A stretch of 64,000 nt of DNA from Muricoccus pecuniae (GCF_014199205.1 NZ_JACIJD010000001.1:62001-126000), one strand, 5' to 3'. Counted from the first letter of the stretch, positions 8,963-17,725 are shown. Numbers and translations are program-made. Notes: generated by a model not told the origin, from the sequence alone.

Positions 8963-9081
8963 GTTCCCTTGGGCTCATTTTTCACCATGCCGCGCCACAC
9001 TGCCGCAAGCACGATATTGCCCTCTACGAAGGCATGTTGGCGACGGCAACCCCGTTCAAGAATGCCATTTAGGCAAATCGC

Positions 9082-9693
9082 CTATTTATTATCCAGAACT
9101 GCCTGGGCGACATCCACGATCCGGCGTCCCTGGTCCATCGCCGTCCGGCGCAACCGGCGATAGGCCTCCTCCTCGCTGAGCCGCCCGCGCTCCATGAGCC
9201 GGGCCTTGGCCCTGTCGATCACCGCGCGCGCGGCCAGCGTCGCCCGCGTCGCCTCCAGTTCCTGCCGCATGGAGTGATGCGCGCGGAAGCGGCGGATCGC
9301 CACCTCGATCACGGGGCGCACGCGGCCGGGGGCCAGCCCTTCCACGACATAGGCGGCCACCCCGGCCTCCAGCGCGGCCTCGATCTGCTCCGGCTCGCCC
9401 CGCTCGGCGAAGAGCACCACCGGGCGCGGCTCGTCGCGGTTGAGAGCGCGCATGCTCTCCAGCGCGTCGCGGCCGGGGTCGTCGAGGTCGCAGACGATCA
9501 CCTCGGCCCCGGAATCCCGCACGCGGCGGGTGAGGTCGATCGCGTCGGGGGCGAGCGCCACCACCTCGTAACCGGCTGCCCTCAGCCCCGCCGAGACAAG
9601 GGAGGCGCGCTCGCCATCGGCATCCACGAGCAGAACGCGCAGGCCCTGATCCCCCGTCAGGCCCGGACGATCCCGGGCGGCGGTTCCGCGCAT
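9082..9693 (-). CDS. nasT: ANTAR-domain response regulator, nitrate antiterminator NasT
   Basis: 203 aa if the ATG at 9693 is used. The receiver-like domain (LRVLLVDADGERASLV, ..EVIVCDLDD..) lacks a canonical acidic pocket, as in other NasT proteins. The C-terminal ANTAR domain covers about residues 135-197 (ARAVIDRAKARLMERGRLSEEEAYRRL, given here in parts: ARAVIDRAKARLM, then LSEEEAYRRLRRTAM). NasT binds leader RNA and allows transcription into nitrate genes; the partner NasS normally holds it inactive without nitrate, but no nasS is adjacent. A sigma-54-like promoter ends only two bases before this ATG, so the real start may be further in, at CTG 9660 or CTG 9642, the latter seven bases after GGGGGA. 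Confidence 0.88.
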   Translation of the reverse strand: MRGTAARDRPGLTGDQGLRVLLVDADGERASLVSAGLRAAGYEVVALAPDAIDLTRRVRDSGAEVIVCDLDDPGRDALESMRALNRDEPRPVVLFAERGEPEQIEAALEAGVAAYVVEGLAPGRVRPVIEVAIRRFRAHHSMRQELEATRATLAARAVIDRAKARLMERGRLSEEEAYRRLRRTAMDQGRRIVDVAQAVLDNK

Positions 9694-9694
9694 C

Positions 9695-9709
9695 GCAAAG
9701 GCTTTGCCA
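9695..9709 (-). promoter_or_regulatory. Candidate sigma-54 (-24/-12) promoter for nasT-nrt-nas
   Basis: The minus strand reads TGGCAAAGCCTTTGC, with GG and GC exactly ten bases apart, against the consensus TGGCACG-N4-TTGC. Sigma-54 control fits a nitrogen operon. Transcription would begin near 9683, inside the frame that starts at 9693. The same stretch is also a short palindrome, GCAAA-GGC-TTTGC. Confidence 0.45.
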
Positions 9710-9787
9710 GAGCCGCCGGGCCGCCGCACCCTTCGGCCCGCCGGTTCGTTATCGCGCTGCACAAGGGCCGCTGAAGGGGAACACCGC

Positions 9788-12613
9788 ATGGACGACGCCG
9801 CCGCCAGGCCCGACACCTCGCTCGACCTGCTGCATCTCGCGGCAAACGCCCGCGCGCAGGGCAGGGGCGATCCCTTCGCCGCCCCGGCCCTGGCCATGGC
9901 CCTGGCGATCAGCCGCCGGATCGACGATGGCGAGCTGGACCTGCCCGCCCTCCGCGCCGCGCTCCGCCGGATCGGCGACATGGCCTTCGCGGACCGCGCC
10001 GCGCGGCTGGCGCGGCAGGTCGGCGGCACCGATCCGGAGGCGACGGACGCGGCGCTGATCGGGGTCGCCTCCCGCGCCGCGCGGCCCGACCCCGCCGACA
10101 GCCCCGTGCCTTTCGCCGCCTTCCGCACGGCCTGCGAGCGCCCCCGCGCGGCGGCGGTGTTCACCGCCCACCCCACCTTCTCCCTCCCGCGCGCGACCAA
10201 CCGCGCGCTGGCCGAGGCCGCTTGCGGTGCGCCCGTTCCCGAGGGCCTGCCGCTGCGCCCCGTGCCGCCGGACCTGGAGGAGGAATTCTCCCAGGCGGTG
10301 GAGGCGATCACCAACGGGCGGGACGCGCTGGACCGGCTCTCCGCCGCCTTCCTCGGCGTCGCGCGGGAGATCTGGCCGGACCGCTGGCGCAGCCTGCTGC
10401 CCGCGCCCGTCATCCTCTCCTCCTGGGTCGGCTACGACACGGACGGGCGCACCGATATCGGCTGGCAGGACACGCTGCGGCTGCGGCTGCGGATGAAGGA
10501 GCTGGGCCTCGCGAGGCTTGAGGCGCAGGTCGCCGCCCTGCCGCCGGAGGGGGCGGAGCCGCTGCGGGAGCGGATCGCCCTCGCGCTGGAGGCCGTGCGC
10601 GCGCAGATCGCCGCCTGTCCCCCGCCCAATCCCTCCGGTGGCTCGCCGGAGCCGGAGGCCGCGCAGCGCTTCGCCCTCGCCCTCGTCGGGCGGCGGGAGG
10701 AGGCGCTGACGACGCCCGAGCCGCTGCTGGAACTCTTCGGCGGCGCCATCGCGGCCGCGCCGGACGATGCGGCGCGGCTCGCCCTGCTCGTCGCGCGCTC
10801 GGGGCTGGTGGGGCACGGGCTCTCCCTCGCCCACACGCATGTCCGGCTGAACTCGGCGCAGCTCCACAACGCGGCGCGGCTGCGCGTCCCGGCGCTCGGC
10901 GGCGCCCCCGATGACGCCGCCCGCCGCCGCGCGCTCTTCGGCGCCATCAACGCCGCGCTGGAGGAGGCGCGGCCGGAGCCGGTGGACACGGGCGGTCTGC
11001 TCTCGGAATCCGCCAGCGCCATGCGGCTGATGATGACGGTCGCGCAAATCGCCAAGCACATCGACGCCTCCCAGCCCGTGCGCTTCCTCGTGGCCGAGAC
11101 CGAGAGCGGCTACACCCTGCTCTGCGCGCTGCTGCTCGCGCGGCTCTGCGGCGCGGAGCGGCACGTCGAGATCAGCCCGCTCTTCGAAACGGCCGAGGCG
11201 CTGGAGCGGCGCGGCGAGCGGGTGATCGAGGAGGCGCTGCGCTCGCCCCACTGGCGCGCCTATCTCAAGGGCATCGGGCGGCTCTGCCTGCAGTTCGGCT
11301 ACTCCGATTCCGGCCGCTATGTCGGCCAGCCCGCGGCGAGCCACCTGATCGAGCGGCTGAAGCTGCGCGTCGCCGACCTTCTCGCGCGGCACGGGCTGGC
11401 GGATCTGGAGGTCGTGCTCTTCGACACGCATGGCGAGGGGCTCGGCCGCGGCGGGCACCCGGACGGGCTGGCCGCGCGCTTCGAGTACCTCGACCCCCCC
11501 GCGACCCGCGCCGCCTTCGCCGCGCAGCGCATCGCGACGCGGCTGGAGACGAGCTTCCAGGGCGGGGACGGCTACCAGCTCTTCGGCACGCGCGCCCTCG
11601 CCCAGGCGACGGTCGCGCGCATCGCCGAGCACGCCTTCGCGCCCTTGCCGGGAGAGATCACCGACCCCGTCTATGCCGAGGCGGGCTTCGCGGCCGATCT
11701 CTTCGCCGGGATGCGCGGCGCCATGGCGGGGCTGGTGGAGGATCCCGGCTATGCCGGGCTGCTCGGCGGCTTCGGCCCGGCGCTGCTGGACCGCACGGGG
11801 TCGCGCCCCGCGGCGCGGCAGAGCGACACGGGCGGGCCGGCGACGATCCGCCACCCGCGCGAGCTGCGCGCCATCCCGAACAACGCGGTGCTGCAGCAGC
11901 TCGGCTTCCTCGCCAACCTTACCCAGGGGCTCGGCGCCGGGGCGGCGCGGGAGCCGGAGGGCTTCGCCGACCTCCTGCGGAAGTCGCCGCGCTTCGCCGG
12001 CGCCATGGCCTTCGCGCGGGCGGGGCTCACCCTCTCGGATACGGAGGTGCTGCGCGGCTACGTCGCCTCCCTCGATCCCGGCATGTGGCTCGACCGCGCG
12101 GCGAATGCGCGCAACCCCTTCAACGCGACGGCGCTCGCGGCTGTGGCCACGGCGCTGGAGGAGCAGGGCCTGGGCGACCCCGTGCGCCGCGTCTTCCGCC
12201 GCCTGCTGGCCGACGACACCGCGCTGCGCGCCGCCTGGCCCGCGGAGGGCGAGCGGCCGCGCATGTCGGACCGCCTCTTCGCCGTCCACGCGCTGCGGCT
12301 GCTGCTGATCCACCGGATCTGGATGCGGGCGGTGAACATCCCGGAATTCTCCCCCCGCCACGGCGTGACGCGGGACGGGCTGCTGCGGCGCCTGCTGCGG
12401 CTGGACGTGGAGGAGGCGGCGAAGCTGCTCGACCAAGTCTTCCCCGCCCATGAGCCGCCGAGCGCGGCCCTGGACTACGGGGAGCCGCCCTCGCCGCGCC
12501 GCGCCGGCTACGGGCGCGAGCACGCGGAGCTGATGGAGCCGCTGCGCGAGCTCTTCGCGATGGTGCGGGAGGCCAGCGCGGTGGTCTCCCTCGAATGCGG
12601 GGCGCACGGCTAG
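9788..12613 (+). CDS. ppc: Divergent phosphoenolpyruvate carboxylase-like protein
   Basis: 941 aa; PEP carboxylase makes oxaloacetate from PEP and bicarbonate. The length and block order fit the family. The first catalytic motif is VFTAHPTFSLPRATNRAL, keeping His but with Phe for the usual Glu after TAHPT. The GYSDS block is followed by GRYVGQ and lacks the usual Lys-Asp. The HGRGG-x2-GRGG loop appears as THGEGLGRGGHP, one residue shorter and with Glu for the catalytic Arg. RAIPNNAVLQQLG replaces the usual RAIPW-x-WTQ. The C-terminus lacks QNTG. Activity is therefore uncertain. The ATG at 9788 follows GAAGGGGAA. It is divergent from nasT, with 94 bases between. Confidence 0.75.
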   Translation: MDDAAARPDTSLDLLHLAANARAQGRGDPFAAPALAMALAISRRIDDGELDLPALRAALRRIGDMAFADRAARLARQVGGTDPEATDAALIGVASRAARPDPADSPVPFAAFRTACERPRAAAVFTAHPTFSLPRATNRALAEAACGAPVPEGLPLRPVPPDLEEEFSQAVEAITNGRDALDRLSAAFLGVAREIWPDRWRSLLPAPVILSSWVGYDTDGRTDIGWQDTLRLRLRMKELGLARLEAQVAALPPEGAEPLRERIALALEAVRAQIAACPPPNPSGGSPEPEAAQRFALALVGRREEALTTPEPLLELFGGAIAAAPDDAARLALLVARSGLVGHGLSLAHTHVRLNSAQLHNAARLRVPALGGAPDDAARRRALFGAINAALEEARPEPVDTGGLLSESASAMRLMMTVAQIAKHIDASQPVRFLVAETESGYTLLCALLLARLCGAERHVEISPLFETAEALERRGERVIEEALRSPHWRAYLKGIGRLCLQFGYSDSGRYVGQPAASHLIERLKLRVADLLARHGLADLEVVLFDTHGEGLGRGGHPDGLAARFEYLDPPATRAAFAAQRIATRLETSFQGGDGYQLFGTRALAQATVARIAEHAFAPLPGEITDPVYAEAGFAADLFAGMRGAMAGLVEDPGYAGLLGGFGPALLDRTGSRPAARQSDTGGPATIRHPRELRAIPNNAVLQQLGFLANLTQGLGAGAAREPEGFADLLRKSPRFAGAMAFARAGLTLSDTEVLRGYVASLDPGMWLDRAANARNPFNATALAAVATALEEQGLGDPVRRVFRRLLADDTALRAAWPAEGERPRMSDRLFAVHALRLLLIHRIWMRAVNIPEFSPRHGVTRDGLLRRLLRLDVEEAAKLLDQVFPAHEPPSAALDYGEPPSPRRAGYGREHAELMEPLRELFAMVREASAVVSLECGAHG

Positions 12614-12655
12614 GGCCGCCTCGCTTCCGCCACGCAAGCGGGCCAGACTGGAGGG

Positions 12656-14440
12656 GTGAATCCGCCCCCTCCCTTGCCGGGGGAGCGGCCCGCCGCGCGG
12701 CGGGCCGCCTTCCTCCTCCTCTGCCTCCTCGTCGCCGCGCCGCTGCTGGCGCTGCTGTGGCGCGTTCTCGCCTCCGGGGGATGGACGGGGTGGGAGGTGG
12801 CGATCGCCGTCCTCTACATCGGCACCCTGCCATGGACGGCGATCTGCGTGGCCAATGCCGCGATCGGCTTCGCCCTGCTCCTGGCGAAGCGGGACGCGCC
12901 GGCCTTCCTCGTCCCGCAGGTCGCGGCGCCGCCCCAGGAACCGACCGGGGGGCCGCCGCTCCGCACCGCCATCGCGGTTCCCATCCGCAACGAGCCGATG
13001 GAGGATGTCCTCCCGTCCCTCGCCCGGCTGCTGGACGGGCTGGAGGCGGTGGGGGAGGGGGAGCGCTTCACCCTCTGGCTCCTCTCCGACACGCGCGATC
13101 CCGTCCTCGCGGCTGCGGAGGACGCGGCCGTGGCGGGTTTCGCCGCGGCGCGGGCGGGCGGCATTCCCGTGCGCCATCGCCGCCGCGCCGAGGGCACGGG
13201 CTTCAAGGCGGGGAACGTGATGGAGTTCCTCGACCACCATGCGGGGGACCACGACCTCGCCCTCATGCTGGACGCGGATTCCGAGATGTCGGCCCCGGCC
13301 GTGCTGCGGCTTGTCAGGGCGATGCGGGCGGACCCGCGCCTCGCGCTGGTGCAGCAGCTCATCGCCGGCCGCCCCGCCGCCCGCGCCTTCCCGCGGCTCT
13401 TCCAGTTCGGGATGCGCGCGGGGATGCGCGCCTGGGCGATGGGGCAGGGCTGGTGGCAGCTCGATGACGGGCCCTACTGGGGCCACAACGCGATCCTCCG
13501 CATCGCGCCCTTCCGCGAGCACGCCCGCCTCGCCCCGCTGCCGGACGGGAGCGCGATCCTCTCCCACGACCAGGTGGAGGCGGTGCGGCTGCGCGCGGCC
13601 GGCTGGCGCCTGCGCTGCCTGCCCGACGACACCGGCAGCCTGGAGGGCAACCCGCCGGCACTGCCCGAATTCCTCGCGCGCGACGTGCGCTGGGGGGCGG
13701 GCAACATGCAGTACCGCCACCTCATCCTGCGCCCGGGATTGCGCGCCATGGGGCGATGGCAGCTCGCCCAGGCGATGCTGCTCTTCCTCTGCGCGCCGCT
13801 CTGGCTCGGCATCCTGCTGGCGGCCGTGGGCAACGCGGCCCTGGGCGGCGGGGCAGGAACGCCGATGGGGGCGCTGGCGGCGCTGGTGGGGCTCACCTGG
13901 CTCGCCAATGCCGCGCCGAAGCTGCTGGGCTACCTGGAGCTGCTGCTGCGCCCGGAGCGGGCGGCGGCTTATGGCGGGCGGGCGGCGGTGCTGCGGGGGA
14001 TGGGGGCGGAGATCGTCTTCTCGCTGCTCATTGAGCCCGTGAGCCTGATGAACAAGGCCTTCGCCCTTCTCCGCCTCGCCCTCGGCGCGCGGGACGGATG
14101 GGCGCCGCAGAACCGGGCGGAGCGGGGCGTCGCCTGGGCGGATGCGGCGCGGCTGCTCCTGCCGCACACGCTTCTCGGCCTGGGCTGCGCGGCGGTGCTG
14201 GCCGGGGTTTCGCCAGGGGGGCTGCCGGTAGCGCTGCTGCTGGCGCTGCCCTTCCTCGCGGGGCCGGTGCTGGCGATCCCCCTCTGCGTCTGGACGGCCT
14301 CGCCCGGCCTCTCGGCCTGGCTGGTCCGCCACCGCGTCGCCGCCACGCCGGAGGAGCTGGCCGCGCTTCCCGCCGCGCGCCCCGAGGCGCCGGCACATCT
14401 CGCAGAGACGCCCGTCGCCGAGGCGGCCCACGCGCCGTGA
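12656..14440 (+). CDS. opgH: Glucans biosynthesis glucosyltransferase OpgH (MdoH)
   Basis: 594 aa inner-membrane GT2 enzyme that builds the beta-glucan backbone of periplasmic glucans. There are two N-terminal membrane segments (residues 15-35 and 45-70), then the GT-A domain with AVPIRNEP, LMLDADSEM (DXD-like), DGPYWGHNAILR, LSHDQVEA and the acceptor motif RDVRWGAGNMQY (the RW of QXXRW). Several C-terminal membrane segments follow, ending with an acidic Ala-rich tail. It is shorter than the 800+ residues of E. coli OpgH, mainly at the N-terminus. The GTG at 12656 sits right against GGAGGG, an unusually tight ribosome site. No opgG is next to it. Confidence 0.9.
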   Translation: MNPPPPLPGERPAARRAAFLLLCLLVAAPLLALLWRVLASGGWTGWEVAIAVLYIGTLPWTAICVANAAIGFALLLAKRDAPAFLVPQVAAPPQEPTGGPPLRTAIAVPIRNEPMEDVLPSLARLLDGLEAVGEGERFTLWLLSDTRDPVLAAAEDAAVAGFAAARAGGIPVRHRRRAEGTGFKAGNVMEFLDHHAGDHDLALMLDADSEMSAPAVLRLVRAMRADPRLALVQQLIAGRPAARAFPRLFQFGMRAGMRAWAMGQGWWQLDDGPYWGHNAILRIAPFREHARLAPLPDGSAILSHDQVEAVRLRAAGWRLRCLPDDTGSLEGNPPALPEFLARDVRWGAGNMQYRHLILRPGLRAMGRWQLAQAMLLFLCAPLWLGILLAAVGNAALGGGAGTPMGALAALVGLTWLANAAPKLLGYLELLLRPERAAAYGGRAAVLRGMGAEIVFSLLIEPVSLMNKAFALLRLALGARDGWAPQNRAERGVAWADAARLLLPHTLLGLGCAAVLAGVSPGGLPVALLLALPFLAGPVLAIPLCVWTASPGLSAWLVRHRVAATPEELAALPAARPEAPAHLAETPVAEAAHAP

Positions 14441-15408
14441 AGGACCTCTCCGCCTTCGACCTCAACCTCCTGCGCGTCTTCGACGCCGTCGCGCGGGAGC
14501 GGCACGTCACCCGCGCGGCGGCGCGGCTGAACCTTTCCCAGCCCGCCGTCTCCAACGCGCTCAACCGGCTGCGCGCCTCGCTCGGGGACGAGCTGTTCCT
14601 GCGCGCGCCCGGCGGGGTGGAGCCGACGAGCCTGGCGCTCGCCCTCATGCGCCCGGTGGAGGAGATGCTGGACCGGCTGCAGGAGACGCTCGCCGCCACC
14701 GCCCCCTTCGACCCCGCGACGAGCGACCGCGTCTTCACCATCGCCTTCTCGGAATACGCGGAGGCCGTCCTCGCCCCGCCGCTCTTCGCGCGGCTGGCCA
14801 CGGAAGCGCCGGGCATCCTCGTCGCGATCCGCCACGCCGACCGCACCAACGCCACCGCCCTGCTGGAGAGCAACGAGGCGCAGCTCGCCATCGCCATGCT
14901 GGCCGAGCCGGCCGCGCTCTACACCCGGCTCCGCCTGCTGCCCGAGGCCTTCACGATCCTCGCCCGCCCCGGCCACCCGCTGCTGGAGGGGGAGCTGACG
15001 GTGGAGCGCTACGTCTCCTTCCCGCACCTGCTGCACTCGCCCAACGGCTCGCGCGACGGGGCGATGGACCGGGTGCTGCGGGACCTCGGCCGCACGCGGA
15101 GGCTGGGGGCGGTGGTGGCCCATCTCTCCGCCGTGCCGGCGATCCTGCTAGGGACGGACATGGTGATGACCCTCTCCTCCCGCCTCGCGCGGCAGATGGC
15201 CGCGGCGCACGGGCTGGAGACCCTGGCCCTCCCCCCTGATGTGGCGGAGGCGACGCAGCACACCCGGCTCTCCATGATCTTCCACCGCCGCTTCGAGGCC
15301 GATCAGGGCCATGCCTGGCTGCGCCGCCTGCTGCTGGCGCTGGCGCGGGAGGTGGTGGCCGACATCCCGGCCGAGGGCGCGCGGGGCAGCCGGGCGGTGG
15401 CGGACTAG
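14437..15408 (+). CDS. LysR-family transcriptional regulator
   Basis: 323 aa. It has an N-terminal winged helix (residues 4-63: DLNLLRVFDAV, RHVTRAAARLNLSQPAVSNAL) and a C-terminal LysR substrate domain. NodD/NahR-like features include the LxLMxPVEEML linker and SFPHLLHSPNGS in the effector domain. The GTG start overlaps the opgH stop as GTGA (14437-14440), so it is cotranscribed with opgH rather than divergent from its target, which is unusual for LysR regulators. The ligand and targets are not evident. Confidence 0.9.
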   Translation: MKDLSAFDLNLLRVFDAVARERHVTRAAARLNLSQPAVSNALNRLRASLGDELFLRAPGGVEPTSLALALMRPVEEMLDRLQETLAATAPFDPATSDRVFTIAFSEYAEAVLAPPLFARLATEAPGILVAIRHADRTNATALLESNEAQLAIAMLAEPAALYTRLRLLPEAFTILARPGHPLLEGELTVERYVSFPHLLHSPNGSRDGAMDRVLRDLGRTRRLGAVVAHLSAVPAILLGTDMVMTLSSRLARQMAAAHGLETLALPPDVAEATQHTRLSMIFHRRFEADQGHAWLRRLLLALAREVVADIPAEGARGSRAVAD

Positions 15409-15510
15409 GAGCGGCAGCGACCGGAGAGGTTCGTTGCGGAGGATTTCGCTTGCCCGCGCCGTCCGCTTCCGTCCTAGCCTGAACGGCGACCCTGCACGGG
15501 GAGGCGCGCG

Positions 15511-16335
15511 ATGGCGACCGGAGACGAGCCCCGTCCGGCACCCGGCCCGGACCGGCTATGGGCGGCGGGCGAGGCCTATGAGCCCTATGTCGGCCGCTGG
15601 AGCCGGCTCGTCGCGGCGAGGTTCCTCGGCCGGCTCGGCCTGGGGGCGGGGGCGCGTTGGCTCGATGTCGGCTGCGGCACCGGCGCGCTCACCGAGAGGA
15701 TCCTCGCCCACCACGCGCCGGAAGCGGTCATCGGCATCGACCCCTCGGAGGGCTTCCTGGCCTATGCCCGCCGCCGCGTGACGGACCCTCGCGCCGGGTT
15801 CCTCCACGGCGACGCCCAGGCCCTGCCCGTCGGGGACGCCGCCTTCGACGCGGTGGTGAGCGGCCTCGTCCTCAATTTCGTGCCGGATGCGGGGAAGGTG
15901 GCCTCGGAGATGCGCCGCGCCGCGTGGCCGGGCGGGATCGTCGCGGCCTATGTCTGGGACTATGCGGAGGGCATGGGGATGATGCGCCGCTTCTGGGACG
16001 CGGCCGCGGCGCTCGACCCCGTGGGGGCGGGAGGGAAGGACGAGGCGCTGCGCTTCGCCCTCTGCCGGCCCGAGCCGCTGCAGGCCCTCTTTGCTGGGGC
16101 GGGGATGCGGGAGGTGGCGGTGACGGCGATCGAGGTGCCGACGGTGTTCCGCGACTTCGACGACTACTGGTCCCCCTTCCTGGCGGGCGGGGCGCCCGCG
16201 CCGGCCTACTGCCTGTCCCTCGATGAGGAGCGCCGCGCCGCGCTGCGCGACGCCCTGCGCGCCGCGCTGCCCGTCGGCGCCGATGGCAGCATCGCCCTCT
16301 CCGCCCGGGCCTGGGCGGTGCGAGGAACGGCCTGA
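15511..16335 (+). CDS. Class I SAM-dependent methyltransferase
   Basis: 274 aa. The SAM-binding motif I is WLDVGCGTGAL (about residue 50), followed by the acidic GIDPSEGF and FLHGDAQALP, giving a UbiE/Methyltransf_11-like fold. The substrate cannot be told. The ATG at 15511 follows GGGGAGGCGCGCG. It stands alone, about 100 bases after the LysR gene and 86 before the next gene. Confidence 0.85.
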   Translation: MATGDEPRPAPGPDRLWAAGEAYEPYVGRWSRLVAARFLGRLGLGAGARWLDVGCGTGALTERILAHHAPEAVIGIDPSEGFLAYARRRVTDPRAGFLHGDAQALPVGDAAFDAVVSGLVLNFVPDAGKVASEMRRAAWPGGIVAAYVWDYAEGMGMMRRFWDAAAALDPVGAGGKDEALRFALCRPEPLQALFAGAGMREVAVTAIEVPTVFRDFDDYWSPFLAGGAPAPAYCLSLDEERRAALRDALRAALPVGADGSIALSARAWAVRGTA

Positions 16336-16421
16336 CGGCGCCCCGGCAGGTTTCTTTCGGGTTCGGCTGTCCGAAACGGCGCCTGCGGCGTTCCCCTCCA
16401 CACCGCATCCCGGAGGAGCCC

Positions 16422-16940
16422 ATGCGCGCGCCGATCCTCTCCCTTCTCGCCGTCCCCGCGCTCTGCCTCGGCCTTGCGGCCGGCGCCGGGGCCCAGACCA
16501 CCTTCCAGGCCCCGTCCCGCCCGGCCGAGCAGCCCTCGGCGGCGAATCCCAACCCGAACAGCGCCACACCCCAGGCGCCGGACATGCAGACCTATGTCGG
16601 GATGCTCCAGCGCGCCTCGCGCGAGCTGCGGCAGGAGATTTCGCGCTCCGAGGGCGGGGCGCGGCCTACCCAGCCCGGCGCGGCCTCGCCGGACACGATC
16701 CAGCTCATGCAGAAGACGCGCGACGCCTGGCAGGTGGCCGAGCGCGCACCGCAGGGCCTCTCCGGCACGCCGGTCTATGACAACGCGATGCGTGAGATGA
16801 AGAATCGCTTCGCCGACATCGTGCAGGGCCACCCCGCCGTGCCGCACGGCCAGTCGCTCGATGCCGCGCGCGGCGTGCTCCAATCGCTGGAGACGCTGGA
16901 GCGGGCGGCGAGCACGGGTTCGACCGGGCAGCCCTCCTGA
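16422..16940 (+). CDS. Secreted hypothetical protein
   Basis: 172 aa, not recognised. A clear signal peptide (LSLLAVPALCLGLAAGAGAQ) ends near residue 25, so the product should be periplasmic. A Pro/Asn-rich linker follows, then a mostly helical, charged region containing YVGMLQRASRELRQEI and VYDNAMREMKNRFADI. There are no cysteines in the mature part. The ATG at 16422 follows GGAGGAGCC. Its stop lies ten bases from the convergent HAD gene. Confidence 0.75.
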   Translation: MRAPILSLLAVPALCLGLAAGAGAQTTFQAPSRPAEQPSAANPNPNSATPQAPDMQTYVGMLQRASRELRQEISRSEGGARPTQPGAASPDTIQLMQKTRDAWQVAERAPQGLSGTPVYDNAMREMKNRFADIVQGHPAVPHGQSLDAARGVLQSLETLERAASTGSTGQPS

Positions 16941-16950
16941 GAGGGGTGGG

Positions 16951-17685
16951 CTAGAGGCCGAGGCGGGCGGCGAGCGCGCCGAAATCCTCGGCCACCACGT
17001 TCCACTCCTCCTCCGGCGCCAGATCGGTGGCCTGCCCCGGCCCGTGCTCGGCCGGGCGCGGGACGAAGGCGGTGCGGAGCCCACATCGCCGCGCCGCCGC
17101 GAGGTCGCCGTTATGGGCGGCGACGAGGCAGACCTCCTCCGGCCGCATCGCCAGGATCTCGGCCGTGCGAAGATAGGCCTCGGGCGCCGGCTTGTAGGCC
17201 CGCGCCACCTCCGCCCCGAGGATCGCGTCCCAGGGCAGGCCGGCCCGCCTGGCCATGTCGATCATCAGGACGATGTTGCCGTTGGAGAGCGGGGCGATGA
17301 TGTAGCGCGCCTTCAGTCGCGCGAGCCCCGCCACCGCGTCCGGCCAGGGGTCCAGCCGGTGCCAGGCGAGATTCAGCTCGTCCAGCTCCGCCGCGGGCAG
17401 GCCGGCGGGGTCGATGCCGAAATCGGGCAGCACGGCATCCAGGTTCTCCCGGTGCAGCACGTCCAGCCGGGTGAAGGGGCGGCGGCCGCTACGGACCTCC
17501 TCCATGGCGGGCTGGTAGCGCCGGCGCCAGGCATCGGCGAAGAGGGCGGGATCGGCGGAGCTGCCGTGGCGGGCGAGGAAGGGCGCGGCCTCCCGCGCGA
17601 CGCCGCCGCGCCAGTCCACCACCGTGCCGAAGACGTCGAAGACGAGGGCGCGCACGCCGTCCAGGGGCATCGGGTTGGTCCTCAT
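16951..17685 (-). CDS. Haloacid dehalogenase-type (HAD) hydrolase
   Basis: 244 aa HAD-superfamily hydrolase resembling type II L-2-haloacid dehalogenases. The nucleophile motif is VFDVFGTVVDWR, motif II is PLSNGN, the Lys is in ARAYKPAPEAY, and motif IV is VAAHNGDLAAAR. The Arg after VVDW and the Asn/Tyr-rich motifs match the dehalogenase subgroup. Real substrates may instead be small phosphorylated compounds. ATGs at 17685 and five codons later are both possible starts. It is monocistronic and convergent with the secreted protein gene. Confidence 0.88.
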   Translation of the reverse strand: MRTNPMPLDGVRALVFDVFGTVVDWRGGVAREAAPFLARHGSSADPALFADAWRRRYQPAMEEVRSGRRPFTRLDVLHRENLDAVLPDFGIDPAGLPAAELDELNLAWHRLDPWPDAVAGLARLKARYIIAPLSNGNIVLMIDMARRAGLPWDAILGAEVARAYKPAPEAYLRTAEILAMRPEEVCLVAAHNGDLAAARRCGLRTAFVPRPAEHGPGQATDLAPEEEWNVVAEDFGALAARLGL

Positions 17686-17725
17686 CCTCTCCGCCGGACG
17701 GGCGCGAGCCCTGTCCGCGGGGAGC

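Larger units (their letters stand above)
8798..9081 (-). promoter_or_regulatory. nas operon leader between nasT and nrtB
   Basis: 284 bases with no gene, read on the minus strand from nasT to nrtB. It holds, in order, a short imperfect hairpin (9034-9018), two hexaloop hairpins (8962-8943 and 8918-8897), and a strong stem (8892-8877). NasT-family ANTAR proteins are known to bind such paired hexaloops and prevent termination upstream of nitrate genes. No run of T follows any stem, so a classical intrinsic terminator is not evident. Confidence 0.6.

Noticed and set aside
9749-14431. Very long antisense open frame (about 1560 codons) opposite ppc and opgH
   Set aside because: It is a by-product of high GC content: no protein family match, Arg/Gly/Pro-rich, and it lies opposite two genes with clear domains.
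16336-16421. GGCGCC-bounded inverted sequence after the methyltransferase as a terminator
   Set aside because: The stem is only six pairs over a long loop, too weak to call.
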